Positions 36,362-44,729 are shown, counted from the first letter of the stretch. The stretch is DNA of 64,000 nt from Planococcus sp. PAMC 21323 (GCF_000785555.1 NZ_CP009129.1:620001-684000); one strand, 5' to 3'. Numbers and translations are program-made. The notes: generated from the letters alone by a model not told the origin.

Positions 36362-37312
36362 GTGAAAGATTTTGCTACTCACGATGAGCAACTAGAAATA
36401 CTCGAAAAGCGTGGACTAATAGTGGCAGACAAAGCTGCTGCAAGACGGATTTTATCGCGTGAGAATTATTATGCTTTGATCGATGGTTACAAAGAGCCTT
36501 TTCTTGAGCATGATGTAAAACTTAATCCGTACGGGTTAGAACGCTATCAAGAAGGAACAGATTTTAGTCATATTTGTGCATTGCATCGTTTTGATCGGGA
36601 TTTAAGGATGTTATTACTGAACGAACTGCTAAAGTTTGAAAAAAATATGAAATCAAAATTAGCTTATCGATTTTCTGAAAAGTTTAAAAGAGCAGGGAGC
36701 TTTCTAGAGACAAACAATTTCAGTGTGGACAGCCAACATCATCATGAGCGAGATCGTATTATTTCAACGCTCGCCAACTTAATCAAAAGTCATAAAAAGC
36801 GCGATAAAGTAAGGTACCCGGCCATTCGTGAATTTTATGATAAACATAAAGATGTCCCGCTTTGGGTACTGGTCAATTTTTTATCGCTTGGGCAAATCAC
36901 TCATTTTTATACAGTTATCGACGAAGGACTACGTGATCAAATCGCTCGTGATTTTGCTGAAGAATATAGCGAGCAATATGGGTTGATGACTTTAAAGGCG
37001 AGTGAGTTAGACGCTATTTTGCGCATTGTTTTCCCGTATCGCAATAAATCGGCGCATGAAGAAGTGCTATACCGTTATCACCTGACGCACCCAGTCGAGT
37101 TAGAAACATTAGAAGAGCGATTAGAGATGAACAAAGGAAGCTTGAGTGAAGCGACTGTTTTTTCATTACTATCTCTAGTAAAACTAACTTTAACAAAAGC
37201 TGACTATGATCAATTTTCATTAACATTAATGCAGCTAATTAAGAGGTTAGAAATGTCCATTCAAAAAAGAGCATTTACGAAAATTATGAAAGATGCCGGA
37301 TTTAGTAGCTGA
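36362..37312 (+). CDS. Abi_2 (AbiD/AbiF-like) HEPN family protein
   Basis: 316 residues. The family start is DEQLEILEKRGLIVADKAAARRILSRENYYALIDGY, followed by LHRFDRDLRMLLLNELLKFEKNMKSKLAYRF. The putative RNase motif RNKSAH (R-x4-H, about residues 227-232) sits in a helix near the end of the HEPN domain. Abi_2 proteins give abortive phage resistance in lactococci, presumably by cutting RNA. GTG 36362 has AAAGGA eight bases upstream. ATG 36353 abuts it. The gene is followed 33 bases later by DUF1697 in the same direction, and no classical antitoxin is visible. Confidence 0.85.
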   Translation: MKDFATHDEQLEILEKRGLIVADKAAARRILSRENYYALIDGYKEPFLEHDVKLNPYGLERYQEGTDFSHICALHRFDRDLRMLLLNELLKFEKNMKSKLAYRFSEKFKRAGSFLETNNFSVDSQHHHERDRIISTLANLIKSHKKRDKVRYPAIREFYDKHKDVPLWVLVNFLSLGQITHFYTVIDEGLRDQIARDFAEEYSEQYGLMTLKASELDAILRIVFPYRNKSAHEEVLYRYHLTHPVELETLEERLEMNKGSLSEATVFSLLSLVKLTLTKADYDQFSLTLMQLIKRLEMSIQKRAFTKIMKDAGFSS

Positions 37313-37345
37313 CAAGAAATCCTACTTAACAGGAAGGTGATGTTA

Positions 37346-37885
37346 ATGAAGTATGTAGCATTGTTGCGTGGTATTAATGTAGGCGGGAAAAATAAAGTTG
37401 AAATGAAAAAATTGACACTAGCATTCGAAGAGGCGGGCATGACGAGTGTCACGACGTACATCAATTCAGGAAATGTCGTTTTTGTCTCAACAAATGATTA
37501 TAAAGAAACGATAGCAGCGACTTTAGAACGAGTGATTTTCAGCCATTTCGATTTGCAGATCCATGTATTAGTTTATAGTTCGGACGAGTTTTTAAAGATT
37601 GCACAATCAGTGCCGGAAAGTTGGTCAAATGATCAAGCCATGAAAAGCGATGTCTTGTTTTTATGGCAAGATGTTGACGATGAAACGATAGTAAATCGCC
37701 TGCCTATCAAACTCGATATTGACCGCGTAATATACGTACCTGGTGCAATTCTTTGGTCGGTTGATAAAGACATGGTTGTAAAGAGCGGGATAGGGAAACT
37801 CGTAGGAACTGCTCTTTATCGGCGGATGACAGTTCGTAATGTAAATACAGTTAGAAAAATCTCGGCGCTATTGAAAAGTCTATAA
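37346..37885 (+). CDS. DUF1697 domain protein
   Basis: 179 residues covering the whole domain: KYVALLRGINVGGKNKVEMKKL at the start, TYINSGNVVF, then SVDKDMVVKSGIGKLVGTALYRRMTVRNVNTVRKI at the end. The function of DUF1697 is unknown. AGGAAGGTG gives ATG 37346. A GTG at 37337 lies inside that site. It may be cotranscribed with the Abi gene. Confidence 0.9.
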   Translation: MKYVALLRGINVGGKNKVEMKKLTLAFEEAGMTSVTTYINSGNVVFVSTNDYKETIAATLERVIFSHFDLQIHVLVYSSDEFLKIAQSVPESWSNDQAMKSDVLFLWQDVDDETIVNRLPIKLDIDRVIYVPGAILWSVDKDMVVKSGIGKLVGTALYRRMTVRNVNTVRKISALLKSL

Positions 37886-37923
37886 AAAATCCCGGTCTCT
37901 TTTCAACAGAGATCGGGATTTTT
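37886..37923. terminator. Bidirectional terminator
   Basis: The stem AATCCCG...TCTCT pairs with AGAGATCGGGATT, between the convergent DUF1697 and Mug genes, with A and T runs at both ends. Confidence 0.9.
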
Positions 37924-38428
37924 AACGATAATTAACCAAGCCACTATAAATTTCGACAATGTCATGTAATTTCATGCGCACTAAACCACTCGACGAGGGT
38001 GCGACATATTCAATGACACCTGGGACAACCGATTCTTTTTGAACACCCCATGAAACAGTTTTTCTTTTACTGAATTGCTGATAAACTCCTTTGCCAACAA
38101 AACAAACAGTTTTTGGATGAAACTGCATGATTTTTTCTTTTAGCAATTCGGCACCTTCAGCATATTCGTCTGTGGAAATTTCCGCCGCTTCTTTAGTTGG
38201 TCTGGCAACGATATTCGTTAAACCAAATCCTAGCTTCAGTAGTTCGCTGTTTTCTTCAGGGCGGTATTTCCGTGAAGTCAATCCAGCTTCATAGAGAATT
38301 TTCCAAAATCGGTTGTTTGGATTAGCATAATGAAAGCCGGTTTCAGAAGACCGGATGCTCGGATTAAATCCGACAAATAAGATGTTTAAATTTTTTTGCA
38401 GATGATCAGGAATCGGTTCTAGCTGCAA
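37922..38428 (-). CDS. mug: Mismatch-specific (G:T/U) DNA glycosylase, Mug family
   Basis: 168 residues, the typical Mug length. Motif 1 VGFNPSIRSSETGFHYANPNNRFWK, with Asn in GFNPS as the catalytic residue. Motif 2 PSSSGLVRM, the loop that inserts into the helix. It removes uracil or thymine opposite guanine. TTG 38428 follows AAAGGAGG at about ten bases, and no nearer ATG or GTG exists. It lies 15 bases after the TM2 gene and may share its promoter. Confidence 0.9.
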   Translation of the reverse strand: MQLEPIPDHLQKNLNILFVGFNPSIRSSETGFHYANPNNRFWKILYEAGLTSRKYRPEENSELLKLGFGLTNIVARPTKEAAEISTDEYAEGAELLKEKIMQFHPKTVCFVGKGVYQQFSKRKTVSWGVQKESVVPGVIEYVAPSSSGLVRMKLHDIVEIYSGLVNYR

Positions 38429-38443
38429 TATAGAAAGCCTCCT

Positions 38444-38650
38444 TTAGCGTCTGCCGTGCTTTTGTTGAAAGTCTTTATCAGATTGCAGAAGGTACAAAAT
38501 CCCTTCGATTAATCCAATAACTGCGGGAATCCCTGTCCAAAAGAACAGTAAGTAAAGAATGCCCATTCCCGGTTTACCTAAATAAAATTTATGTGCACCA
38601 AAGTCACCAAGAAAAATACCGAGTAACCCAGCTGCTAATTTGCTTTTCAC
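38444..38650 (-). CDS. TM2-domain small membrane protein
   Basis: 68 residues. The TM2 signature is GIFLGDFGAHKFYLGKPGMGILYLLFFWTGIPAVIGLIEGI, with two helices joined by a short turn. Role unknown. The GTG start follows AAAGGATG. It is upstream of mug on the same strand. Confidence 0.85.
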   Translation of the reverse strand: MKSKLAAGLLGIFLGDFGAHKFYLGKPGMGILYLLFFWTGIPAVIGLIEGILYLLQSDKDFQQKHGRR

Positions 38651-39144
38651 TGTTCATCATCCTTTCGTTTCTATAATAGTCTATTCCCTATTTAACAAAT
38701 TATAATGATGCAAGTAAAGATTATTTTCTCCCTACCAGGATACCCATTATTATACAAGTATCACTAAAATTTAACAATGTAAAATTATGGATAGGGTATT
38801 TTGTCATAGATATTCACATAATAGGAATGAAAACCTTATTATAAATAAACTTAAATTTTTTTTATATTTTTGGTTTTATTGTTGATCTAGCGGTTATACT
38901 GAAAGATATTTAAACGGAAGTAGGTGACCACCCCATCTAAAATCCATACAATTTTCGATTTTTTGACTTGGTATTTTTTTGCGAATTCTGCTACACTATC
39001 AACTTGAAATTAATTTTCTGAAAAAATGATGCTGGATGATGGAATAGATAAAAGTTGAAATAGACACTCGAAGTTTTTCAGATTTAATTTGCTGAGATGC
39101 GGTTGGATTTGAAGGGGATATGAGGTCTTTGTGAGGGATGAGTT
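38651..39144. other. 494-base gap before the alpha-glucosidase gene
   Basis: AT-rich, with no frame supported by a ribosome site. It presumably contains the divergent promoters for TM2 and the glucosidase. I see no clear -35/-10 pair at normal spacing and no convincing catabolite-response palindrome. Confidence 0.5.
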
Positions 39145-40758
39145 ATGAGTAAGAAATGGTGGAAAGAAGCAGTTGCCTACCAAGTGTATCCGAGAAGCTT
39201 TAAGGATTCGAATAATGATGGTGTGGGCGATATAAATGGCGTAACAAGCAAACTGGATTATTTAAAAGATCTAGGAATTGACGTAATTTGGATTTGTCCA
39301 ATGTATAAATCGCCTAATGATGATAACGGATACGACATAAGCGATTATCAAGACATCATGGATGAATTCGGCACAATGGAAGATTTTGATCGTTTGCTAG
39401 AAGAAGTTCATGCTCGGGGGATGAAGCTGATTATCGATTTGGTAATCAATCATACGAGTGATGAGCACCCGTGGTTCATGGAGTCACGCGCTTCAAAAGA
39501 TAATGACAAACGCGATTGGTATATATGGAGTGATGAGCCGACTAACTGGGAAAGTATTTTTGGTGGTCCGGCATGGGAATACGATCAAGCAACAAGGCAG
39601 TATTACTTGCATTTATTTTCTAAAAAACAGCCAGACTTGAATTGGGAAAACCCAGAAGTGAGGCAAGCATTATACGATATGGTCAATTGGTGGTTAGACA
39701 AAGGTATCGATGGATTCCGCGTTGATGCCATTAGCCACATAAAAAAAGAGTTGAGTGATGTGGAAGATCCTGAGCAAAATTTATATGTTCCAGCTTGGGA
39801 GAAGATGATGAATGTTAAAGGGATTCAGCCGTTGCTTGCGGAACTGCGTGATGAAACGTTTGCAAAACACGATATCATGACAGTAGGCGAGGCAAATGGT
39901 GTTCAAGCACATGATATCAAAGATTGGATTTCAGAAGATGATGGGAAATTCGATATGGTGTTTCAGTTTGAAAGCATGGGGCTATGGGATACAGATTCGA
40001 CAACTGGAATCGATGTTCCAAAGTTAAAAGAAGTATTGACCAAATGGCAAAAAGCTGTCGAAGGTCATGGCTGGAATGCGCTATTCATCGAAAATCACGA
40101 CAAACCACGAATTGTGTCTTCGTGGGGAAATGATCAACAATATTGGCGAGAAAGCGCGACTGCAATCGCCTGTATGTACTTTTTCATGCAAGGTACACCG
40201 TTTATTTATCAAGGTCAGGAAATCGGGATGACCAACGCGCCGTTTGATGAATTGACGCATTACAAAGATATTCAAACGCATAATCTCTACCATTACAACC
40301 GTTCCGAAGGGATGGAACATGACGCCGTGATGACCATCATCAAAGCACAGAGTCGTGACCATTCACGAACGCCGATGCAATGGGACGCCAGCCCGAACGC
40401 AGGGTTCTCGGATGCGGATCCGTGGCTACGCACTAACCCGAATTACGAAGAAATTAATGTAGCAGCGCAGCTTCGCGATCCGCATTCGATTCTCTGGTTT
40501 TATCGGAAGATGATTTGGCTCCGCAAACAGCATGATGTTCTCGTCTACGGGAACTATGAGCTGCAAGACGTGGATCACGAATCAATTTATGCTTATACTC
40601 GTACGAATGAAGAAAAAACAATTTTGGTTATTACCAATTTGACAGAGTACGCATGTTACTGGGATGAACCGGAATCTGCAAACTGTTTGTTGCATAATTA
40701 TCAGCAACTTGATCCAAAACAATTACTTCCATTTGAAGCACGCGTATATGAATTGTGA
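39145..40758 (+). CDS. GH13 alpha-glucosidase / oligo-1,6-glucosidase
   Basis: 537 residues. Conserved regions: GIDVIWICPMYKSPNDDNGYD, DLVINHTS, catalytic nucleophile Asp194 in DGFRVDAISH, acid Glu249 in VGEANG, and Asp319 in ENHDKPR. The length and motifs fit the GH13 subfamily of cytoplasmic enzymes releasing glucose from maltose, isomaltose or short dextrins. Ala after the nucleophile tends to favour alpha-1,4 activity. ATG 39145 follows GAGGGATG. It has no neighbouring sugar transporter, so the substrate route is unknown. Confidence 0.93.
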   Translation: MSKKWWKEAVAYQVYPRSFKDSNNDGVGDINGVTSKLDYLKDLGIDVIWICPMYKSPNDDNGYDISDYQDIMDEFGTMEDFDRLLEEVHARGMKLIIDLVINHTSDEHPWFMESRASKDNDKRDWYIWSDEPTNWESIFGGPAWEYDQATRQYYLHLFSKKQPDLNWENPEVRQALYDMVNWWLDKGIDGFRVDAISHIKKELSDVEDPEQNLYVPAWEKMMNVKGIQPLLAELRDETFAKHDIMTVGEANGVQAHDIKDWISEDDGKFDMVFQFESMGLWDTDSTTGIDVPKLKEVLTKWQKAVEGHGWNALFIENHDKPRIVSSWGNDQQYWRESATAIACMYFFMQGTPFIYQGQEIGMTNAPFDELTHYKDIQTHNLYHYNRSEGMEHDAVMTIIKAQSRDHSRTPMQWDASPNAGFSDADPWLRTNPNYEEINVAAQLRDPHSILWFYRKMIWLRKQHDVLVYGNYELQDVDHESIYAYTRTNEEKTILVITNLTEYACYWDEPESANCLLHNYQQLDPKQLLPFEARVYEL

Positions 40759-40763
40759 ATTTG

Positions 40764-40801
40764 AAAAACCCCTTGTGCTCTTGAGCGCAAGGGGTTTTTT
40801 T
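40764..40801 (+). terminator. Terminator of the glucosidase gene, also hairpin of repeat module 1
   Basis: The stem ACCCCTTG pairs with CAAGGGGT, inner bases TGCTCTTGAGCG, followed by T7. The same inner sequence recurs in the second module 268 bases downstream. Confidence 0.88.
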
Positions 40802-40828
40802 GTGCGAGTGAGCTTTATTTTGTAATTT

Positions 40829-40954
40829 GCAAACAAACGAGCGGATTGCGCAAACAAACTCTCGGGTTCCGCAAACAAAGCCTCGCATCCCGCAAACAAA
40901 CGTCACGATGCTGCAAACAAACTCTTTTATCCCGCAAACAAAATCTAATTTGCT
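40829..40954. repeat. Array 1 of 21-bp tandem repeats (six copies)
   Basis: The core GCAAACAAA begins at 40829, 40850, 40871, 40892, 40913 and 40934, exactly every 21 bases. The 12 bases between cores vary, but often read C-N6-AT-YCC. The array follows the glucosidase terminator, and a conserved tail (ATCCTTATGTA, 40961-40971) follows it. 21 bp equals two turns of B-DNA, so every core faces the same side. Confidence 0.9.
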
Positions 40955-41034
40955 GAATAAATCCTTATGTAACTTAAAAAGAAGCGCTCAAAACTATGTC
41001 TTCCAGCTTAAAGAACATGAATAATGAAATTGAA

Positions 41035-41070
41035 ATCTCCTTGAGCTCGAGAGCGCAAGGAGATTCCCGT
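41035..41070. other. Hairpin of repeat module 2
   Basis: The stem ATCTCCTTG pairs with CAAGGAGAT, around AGCTCGAGAGCG. The position and inner sequence match the hairpin before array 1, at a 268-base offset, but there is no T-run, so it is probably not a terminator. Confidence 0.75.
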
Positions 41071-41096
41071 ACGTAAAGAGCTTAATTTTACGTTTT

Positions 41097-41222
41097 GCAA
41101 ACAAATATCGCTATCGCGCAAACAAACTACTGGATCCTGCAAATAAACCCAGTTATCGCGCAAACAACCGTCTTGATTCCGCAAACAAACTCCATCATCC
41201 CGCAATCAAACTAGAAATCCAA
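41097..41222. repeat. Array 2 of 21-bp tandem repeats (six copies)
   Basis: Cores begin at 41097, 41118, 41139, 41160, 41181 and 41202, again exactly 21 apart. Three are perfect GCAAACAAA and three have one change each (GCAAATAAA, GCAAACAAC, GCAATCAAA). ATCCTTATGTA follows at 41230-41240. Arrays 1 and 2 and their flanks align at a 268-269-base offset, so the whole module is duplicated. Confidence 0.88.
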
Positions 41223-41289
41223 ATGTTGAATCCTTATGTAGTGCAAAAAAACTGATTTAAAGAGCATTCTCCACTTCAAAACATCAAAA

Positions 41290-41321
41290 AAACCCATCTT
41301 GCCCGAAGGCAAGATGGGTTT
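41290..41321 (-). terminator. Terminator-like hairpin without an obvious gene
   Basis: A 14-bp stem (AAACCCATCTTGCC with its complement) around CGAA is followed by T7 only on the minus strand. No leftward gene precedes it. The stretch 41322-41600 shows nothing else I can support. Confidence 0.65.
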
Positions 41322-41608
41322 CGATAGTTTGCGGCGTTCCAAGCCACGTTCCACAACGTGTTCCTAAAAGGAGTGCTTGTCCGTCTTACGCAAACGAGCT
41401 CATCGCGTAGTTAACAATAAAGTATTTGTTGGGATAAGTCAACTTGTGGAATTCGAGATACTCCCACGTGGAAATTCTGAATCAAGGAATCAAATAAGAA
41501 AAATCACAAATAGAATGAATTCCGTTAGTAAAACACTGGTAAATACCAATAAAAACCTTTAAAGACGAACTATTATTTGGAAAATATTATTTAATGTTCG
41601 TAAAAATG

Positions 41609-41637
41609 TTGACCGACATTCTTCTATTTGTTATAGT
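41609..41637 (+). promoter_or_regulatory. Promoter of the riboswitch transcript
   Basis: TTGACC (41609-41614) and TATAGT (41632-41637) are separated by exactly 17 bases. Transcription would begin near 41644, 17 bases before the aptamer. Confidence 0.8.
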
Positions 41638-41660
41638 TACCAAGTGATAAACATTATATC

Positions 41661-41730
41661 GCTCGTATAAATTCGGTAATATGGTCCGAATGTTTCTACC
41701 AGGTTCCCTTTAAAGAACCGGACTACGAGC
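41661..41730 (+). ncRNA. Purine riboswitch aptamer, guanine type
   Basis: P1 pairs GCTCGTA (41661-41667) with TACGAGC (41724-41730). P2 is ATTCGG/CCGAAT with the loop segment TAATATGG. The J2/3 sequence is GTTTCTACC, and P3 is GGTTC/GAACC. J3/1 reads GGACTACG. The C in GACTACG is the base that pairs with the ligand and specifies guanine (or hypoxanthine), where adenine aptamers have U. A terminator follows at 41791, so guanine should switch the downstream lipoprotein gene off. Confidence 0.92.
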
Positions 41731-41790
41731 TAGAGTTTTGATTGCTTGGCGTGTGTAGACTCTCCGACTCAATTTATGCTTTGGCTCCAA

Positions 41791-41828
41791 AGGTCCGACC
41801 GGTAGAAGCCGATCCTGGATCTTTTTTT
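41791..41828 (+). terminator. Riboswitch-controlled terminator
   Basis: The stem AGGTCC-GACCGG pairs with CCGATC-(CT)-GGATCT, with one mismatch, a wobble and a two-base bulge, around TAGAAG. It runs straight into T7. It lies 60 bases after the aptamer and ends 43 bases before the start codon. Confidence 0.75.
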
Positions 41829-41870
41829 GATCCAATTACCGAATAGAGCATACACCTAGGAGGAATTCAC

Positions 41871-42770
41871 ATGACAAAAATGAAAACAGCTATTAGCAAA
41901 CAAATGCTAGTATCCATCATGGCGATGGTTTTATTGGTCGTATTGGCAGGATGCAGTTCTACAACTGAGTCAAGCGAAACAAACAAAGAAAAAGAAGAAA
42001 CGAAACGTCCTATTCTCATTCAAGGTCCAATGCCGATCGAAGCTGAGAAATTCGCAGAGCGTTTGGAGAATGTTGAAATCGAAGAATCAGGATCTACATA
42101 TGAATTTTATATCGGTACAGTAAATGATTATCCTGTTATTGTTTCAAAAACAGGTAAAGGTATGGAAAACACAGCAGCTGCAACAGCGATTGCGATTGAA
42201 AAATACAATCCGGCTGCCATCATCAACCAAGGTACATCAGGTGGACATGATCCAGAGTTGAATGTTTTTGATATCGTCATTGGTGAACGCACAGTTAATA
42301 TCGGTTCGATGAAGACAGGCGACCGTGCAAAAGGAGAAGGCATTGAAGCAACAGAATGGAAGCCGATGGACGTTATGGCTTCTGAAGGAAGTGCCGGAGA
42401 AGATCCAAATGCTGAGAAGGCGCGTTACTATGATGCAGATCCAGATCTTTTAGCTGCAGCTATTAATGTGAAAGATAGCTACACACAAGGTAAAGTGGTT
42501 GAAGGTACCATTGGATCCGCAGACGTATGGAATAATGAAGTCGACCGCATCAATTGGTTCCATGAAAACTTCGAAACTTCTGTTGAAGAAATGGAATCAG
42601 CATCATCTGCAATGATTTCAAAAGCATACGATGTACCGTTCTTAGCAATCCGTATTTTATCAAACAATAAAACAAACGACGGCAAATATAACCCAGACAC
42701 AGCCGCTGCAAATCAAGAATACGTTTACGAAGTCGTACAAGAATACATTAGGTTTTTAGAAAGTAAATAA
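41871..42770 (+). CDS. Exported lipoprotein of the MTA/SAH nucleosidase-nucleoside phosphorylase superfamily
   Basis: 299 residues. Signal peptide with lipobox LAGC, acidic linker, then a PNP/UDP fold: PILIQGPMPIEAEKF (Glu of the MTAN active site), SKTGKGMENTAAATAIAIEKYNPAAIINQGTSGG, and VEEMESASSAMISKAYDVPFLAIRILSN, where MESAS replaces the usual MEGAA. It should split purine nucleosides or thio-nucleosides outside the membrane, giving a free base for uptake. ATG 41871 follows AGGAGGAATT. The guanine riboswitch upstream ties it to purine salvage. Monocistronic. Confidence 0.87.
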   Translation: MTKMKTAISKQMLVSIMAMVLLVVLAGCSSTTESSETNKEKEETKRPILIQGPMPIEAEKFAERLENVEIEESGSTYEFYIGTVNDYPVIVSKTGKGMENTAAATAIAIEKYNPAAIINQGTSGGHDPELNVFDIVIGERTVNIGSMKTGDRAKGEGIEATEWKPMDVMASEGSAGEDPNAEKARYYDADPDLLAAAINVKDSYTQGKVVEGTIGSADVWNNEVDRINWFHENFETSVEEMESASSAMISKAYDVPFLAIRILSNNKTNDGKYNPDTAAANQEYVYEVVQEYIRFLESK

Positions 42771-42785
42771 AAATAGTGTCCAAAT

Positions 42786-42828
42786 GAAAAAGCATTCTCA
42801 CTCTGATTAGTAGAGAGAATGCTTTTTC
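42786..42828. terminator. Bidirectional terminator
   Basis: The stem AAAAAGCATTCTC pairs with GAGAATGCTTTTT, between the convergent nucleosidase-like and BsuPI genes. Confidence 0.9.
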
Positions 42829-43314
42829 CTATTTCACAATATGATCAATTGTCACTTTATCCATCTTGCCTTGTCTTGGTGTTAACCAAGCAGCAAGTTC
42901 ATAAGTGGCAGGTTCGAGGTCAAGTGGTGGAATTTCCAAGTCGTAACTTAGTTTATCTCCGCTATCAATAGTTTCTTCACCTAAAGCTTGTGCAAATACA
43001 CTGACAGACGAAAAAAGGAAAACTACTTCGCCGCTGTCATTTGTTAATGAAAAGTCGAAGCGTTGGCTACTCGTAAATTCGAAAGTTTGCGTTTCACCGG
43101 TTTCATTTACTAAACTATAGCGATAAGTATTGTCGTTAATTTGTTCGATTGCCGGTTTCATCTCTGCAACTTCCTCACCATTTGTTTCGGTTTCTTCAAT
43201 TGTGGGTTTTTCAGAATCGTTATCGGTTTCGTCACTTTTCTCGGTTCCACAAGCTGCTAAAAATAAGACAGCAAATAAAATCAAAAATGCTCCGAGCCAG
43301 TTAAATCTTTTCAT
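42829..43314 (-). CDS. Lipoprotein with BsuPI (intracellular proteinase inhibitor-like) domain
   Basis: 161 residues. Signal peptide MKRFNWLGAFLILFAVLFL with lipobox LAAC, a 45-residue acidic linker, then a BsuPI domain (YSLVNETGETQTFEFTSSQRFDFSLTNDSGEVVFLFS ... TYELAAWLTPRQG). BsuPI folds inhibit serine proteases in B. subtilis, but most secreted versions have no proven target. The ATG at 43314 begins the signal peptide and follows AGGAGGAAGC. An in-frame ATG ten codons upstream has no ribosome site. Monocistronic. Confidence 0.82.
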   Translation of the reverse strand: MKRFNWLGAFLILFAVLFLAACGTEKSDETDNDSEKPTIEETETNGEEVAEMKPAIEQINDNTYRYSLVNETGETQTFEFTSSQRFDFSLTNDSGEVVFLFSSVSVFAQALGEETIDSGDKLSYDLEIPPLDLEPATYELAAWLTPRQGKMDKVTIDHIVK

Positions 43315-43514
43315 GATGCTTCCTCCTAATCGATTTAGAAACAAGAAACTTGCTTTCTCATAAGAACGTTGAGGTACCTGAAAAGTTACACGACTAATTA
43401 AGAATCGACTGAATATTTTAATGGCCGCCTACACATTAAGACGCTCACACTGTAGAATAGGGATTATGAGATTTCGCATTATTCTATTAGCTGGATGAAA
43501 GGGGAACGAAATAC

Positions 43515-44729
43515 ATGAAAACAGACTTCCATTTTTCTAAAGAAATTGAAAGAGCTTTTAAAAACGACCCACCTGGTCAGTGGATGTCTCCAATGCCAGC
43601 AGGATGCTTGCGTCTTAGTTCGGGATATCCAGCGCCATCGCTTGTTCCTTCTGAAGAAATTAAACAAGCGGTTGCTCGCTTACTAGATGAGGAGCGAGAC
43701 TTACCACTACATTACATAGGTAGTCCGAGAGTTCCGCAATTAAAAGAGTTTCTTCAAAATCGAATGGCGCAACGCGATGTAGAAACGGCAAACGATGAAT
43801 TGCTTGTCACGTCTGGTGCTTGTCAGGCAATTGATTTGATTGCGCGTATTCTTCTAGACGATAAAGCAGTTGTTGCTGTCGAATCACCGACTTATATGGA
43901 AGCATTGGAAATTTTCCAAAACTATACAGAGCATTACATTACCATTCCAATCGATGAAAACGGATTGCAAACTGAAGTATTAGCAGAAATGTTAGCCGAG
44001 CGTAAAGATAAAGGCTTACCCATTCCGCGATTGCTTTATACCATTCCGACCTACCAAAATCCGACAGGTACAACTTTGTCACTCGCACGCAGACAGCATG
44101 TGATGGAACTAGCAGAGCAATATGACTTTCTTGTTTTAGAAGATGACGCTTATGGAGAGTTAGGTTTTGGTGAAAGGCCACGACTATTAAAAGCGATGGA
44201 CACTCAAAACCGTGTAATTTATGTAGGTTCATTATCGAAAGTTGTAGCGCCAGGCATGCGCATCGGTTGGGTAGTAGCGGACAAACGATTAATTGCGCCG
44301 TTAAGTTGGTTTAAAAAAGATTTAGATCATCCGTTTGACCAAGCGACGATGGCTTCATTTCTTGAAGCAACTGATTTTGACGAGCATTTGGAAAAGTTAA
44401 CAACTGTATATGAGTCTAAATGTGCCACAATGTTATCGGCTTTAGAAGAATTTTTGCCACCTTCTGTTTCGTGGTTTGTGCCAAAAGGCGGTTACTTTGT
44501 GTGGGTTCAAATTCCGGATGTTGATACTTCAAAAATGCTGCAGGAGGCATTTGCTGCAGGTGTAGCTTTTGTTCCAGGAAAATACTTTTTCTTAAATCAG
44601 CAAGAAGGTCTACAGTATTTAAGATTGTCATTTAGTTATGCAAGTCATGAAGAAATTGTTAAAGGTGTGGAGTTGTTAGGAAGAGTAGTAGGGACACATA
44701 TCGTATCAACAGCTAAAAATGTAGAGTAA
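43515..44729 (+). CDS. PLP-dependent aminotransferase (class I/II, 2-aminoadipate/MocR-like core)
   Basis: 404 residues without an N-terminal GntR helix-turn-helix. Fold type I motifs: LLVTSGACQAIDLIARILLD, YTIPTYQNPTGTTLS, LEDDAYGELGF, and VGSLSKVVAPGMRIGW, whose Lys forms the internal aldimine. The C-terminal arginine lies in LRLSFSY. Related enzymes include 2-aminoadipate and aromatic or branched-chain aminotransferases. The amino acid is not predictable. ATG 43515 follows AAAGGGGAACG. Monocistronic. Confidence 0.9.
   Translation: MKTDFHFSKEIERAFKNDPPGQWMSPMPAGCLRLSSGYPAPSLVPSEEIKQAVARLLDEERDLPLHYIGSPRVPQLKEFLQNRMAQRDVETANDELLVTSGACQAIDLIARILLDDKAVVAVESPTYMEALEIFQNYTEHYITIPIDENGLQTEVLAEMLAERKDKGLPIPRLLYTIPTYQNPTGTTLSLARRQHVMELAEQYDFLVLEDDAYGELGFGERPRLLKAMDTQNRVIYVGSLSKVVAPGMRIGWVVADKRLIAPLSWFKKDLDHPFDQATMASFLEATDFDEHLEKLTTVYESKCATMLSALEEFLPPSVSWFVPKGGYFVWVQIPDVDTSKMLQEAFAAGVAFVPGKYFFLNQQEGLQYLRLSFSYASHEEIVKGVELLGRVVGTHIVSTAKNVE

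Noticed and set aside
38963..38997. TTGACT and TACACT as a promoter for the alpha-glucosidase
   Set aside because: The spacer is 23 bases, too long for sigma-A. No better pair was clear.
40631..41024. Open frames through the 21-bp repeats giving heptads such as FVCGxRx (minus) and QTNxRIP (plus)
   Set aside because: A period of 21 bases keeps several frames open on both strands at once. The frames lack ribosome sites, and the repeat core is conserved at DNA level rather than codon level.
40829..41222. Possible CRISPR array
   Set aside because: Repeat cores are 9 bases with 12-base intervals, far shorter than CRISPR repeats and spacers. No cas genes are present in the window.
41377..41562. 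61-codon plus-strand frame
   Set aside because: No ribosome site, no recognisable domain, and composition like the surrounding noncoding DNA.
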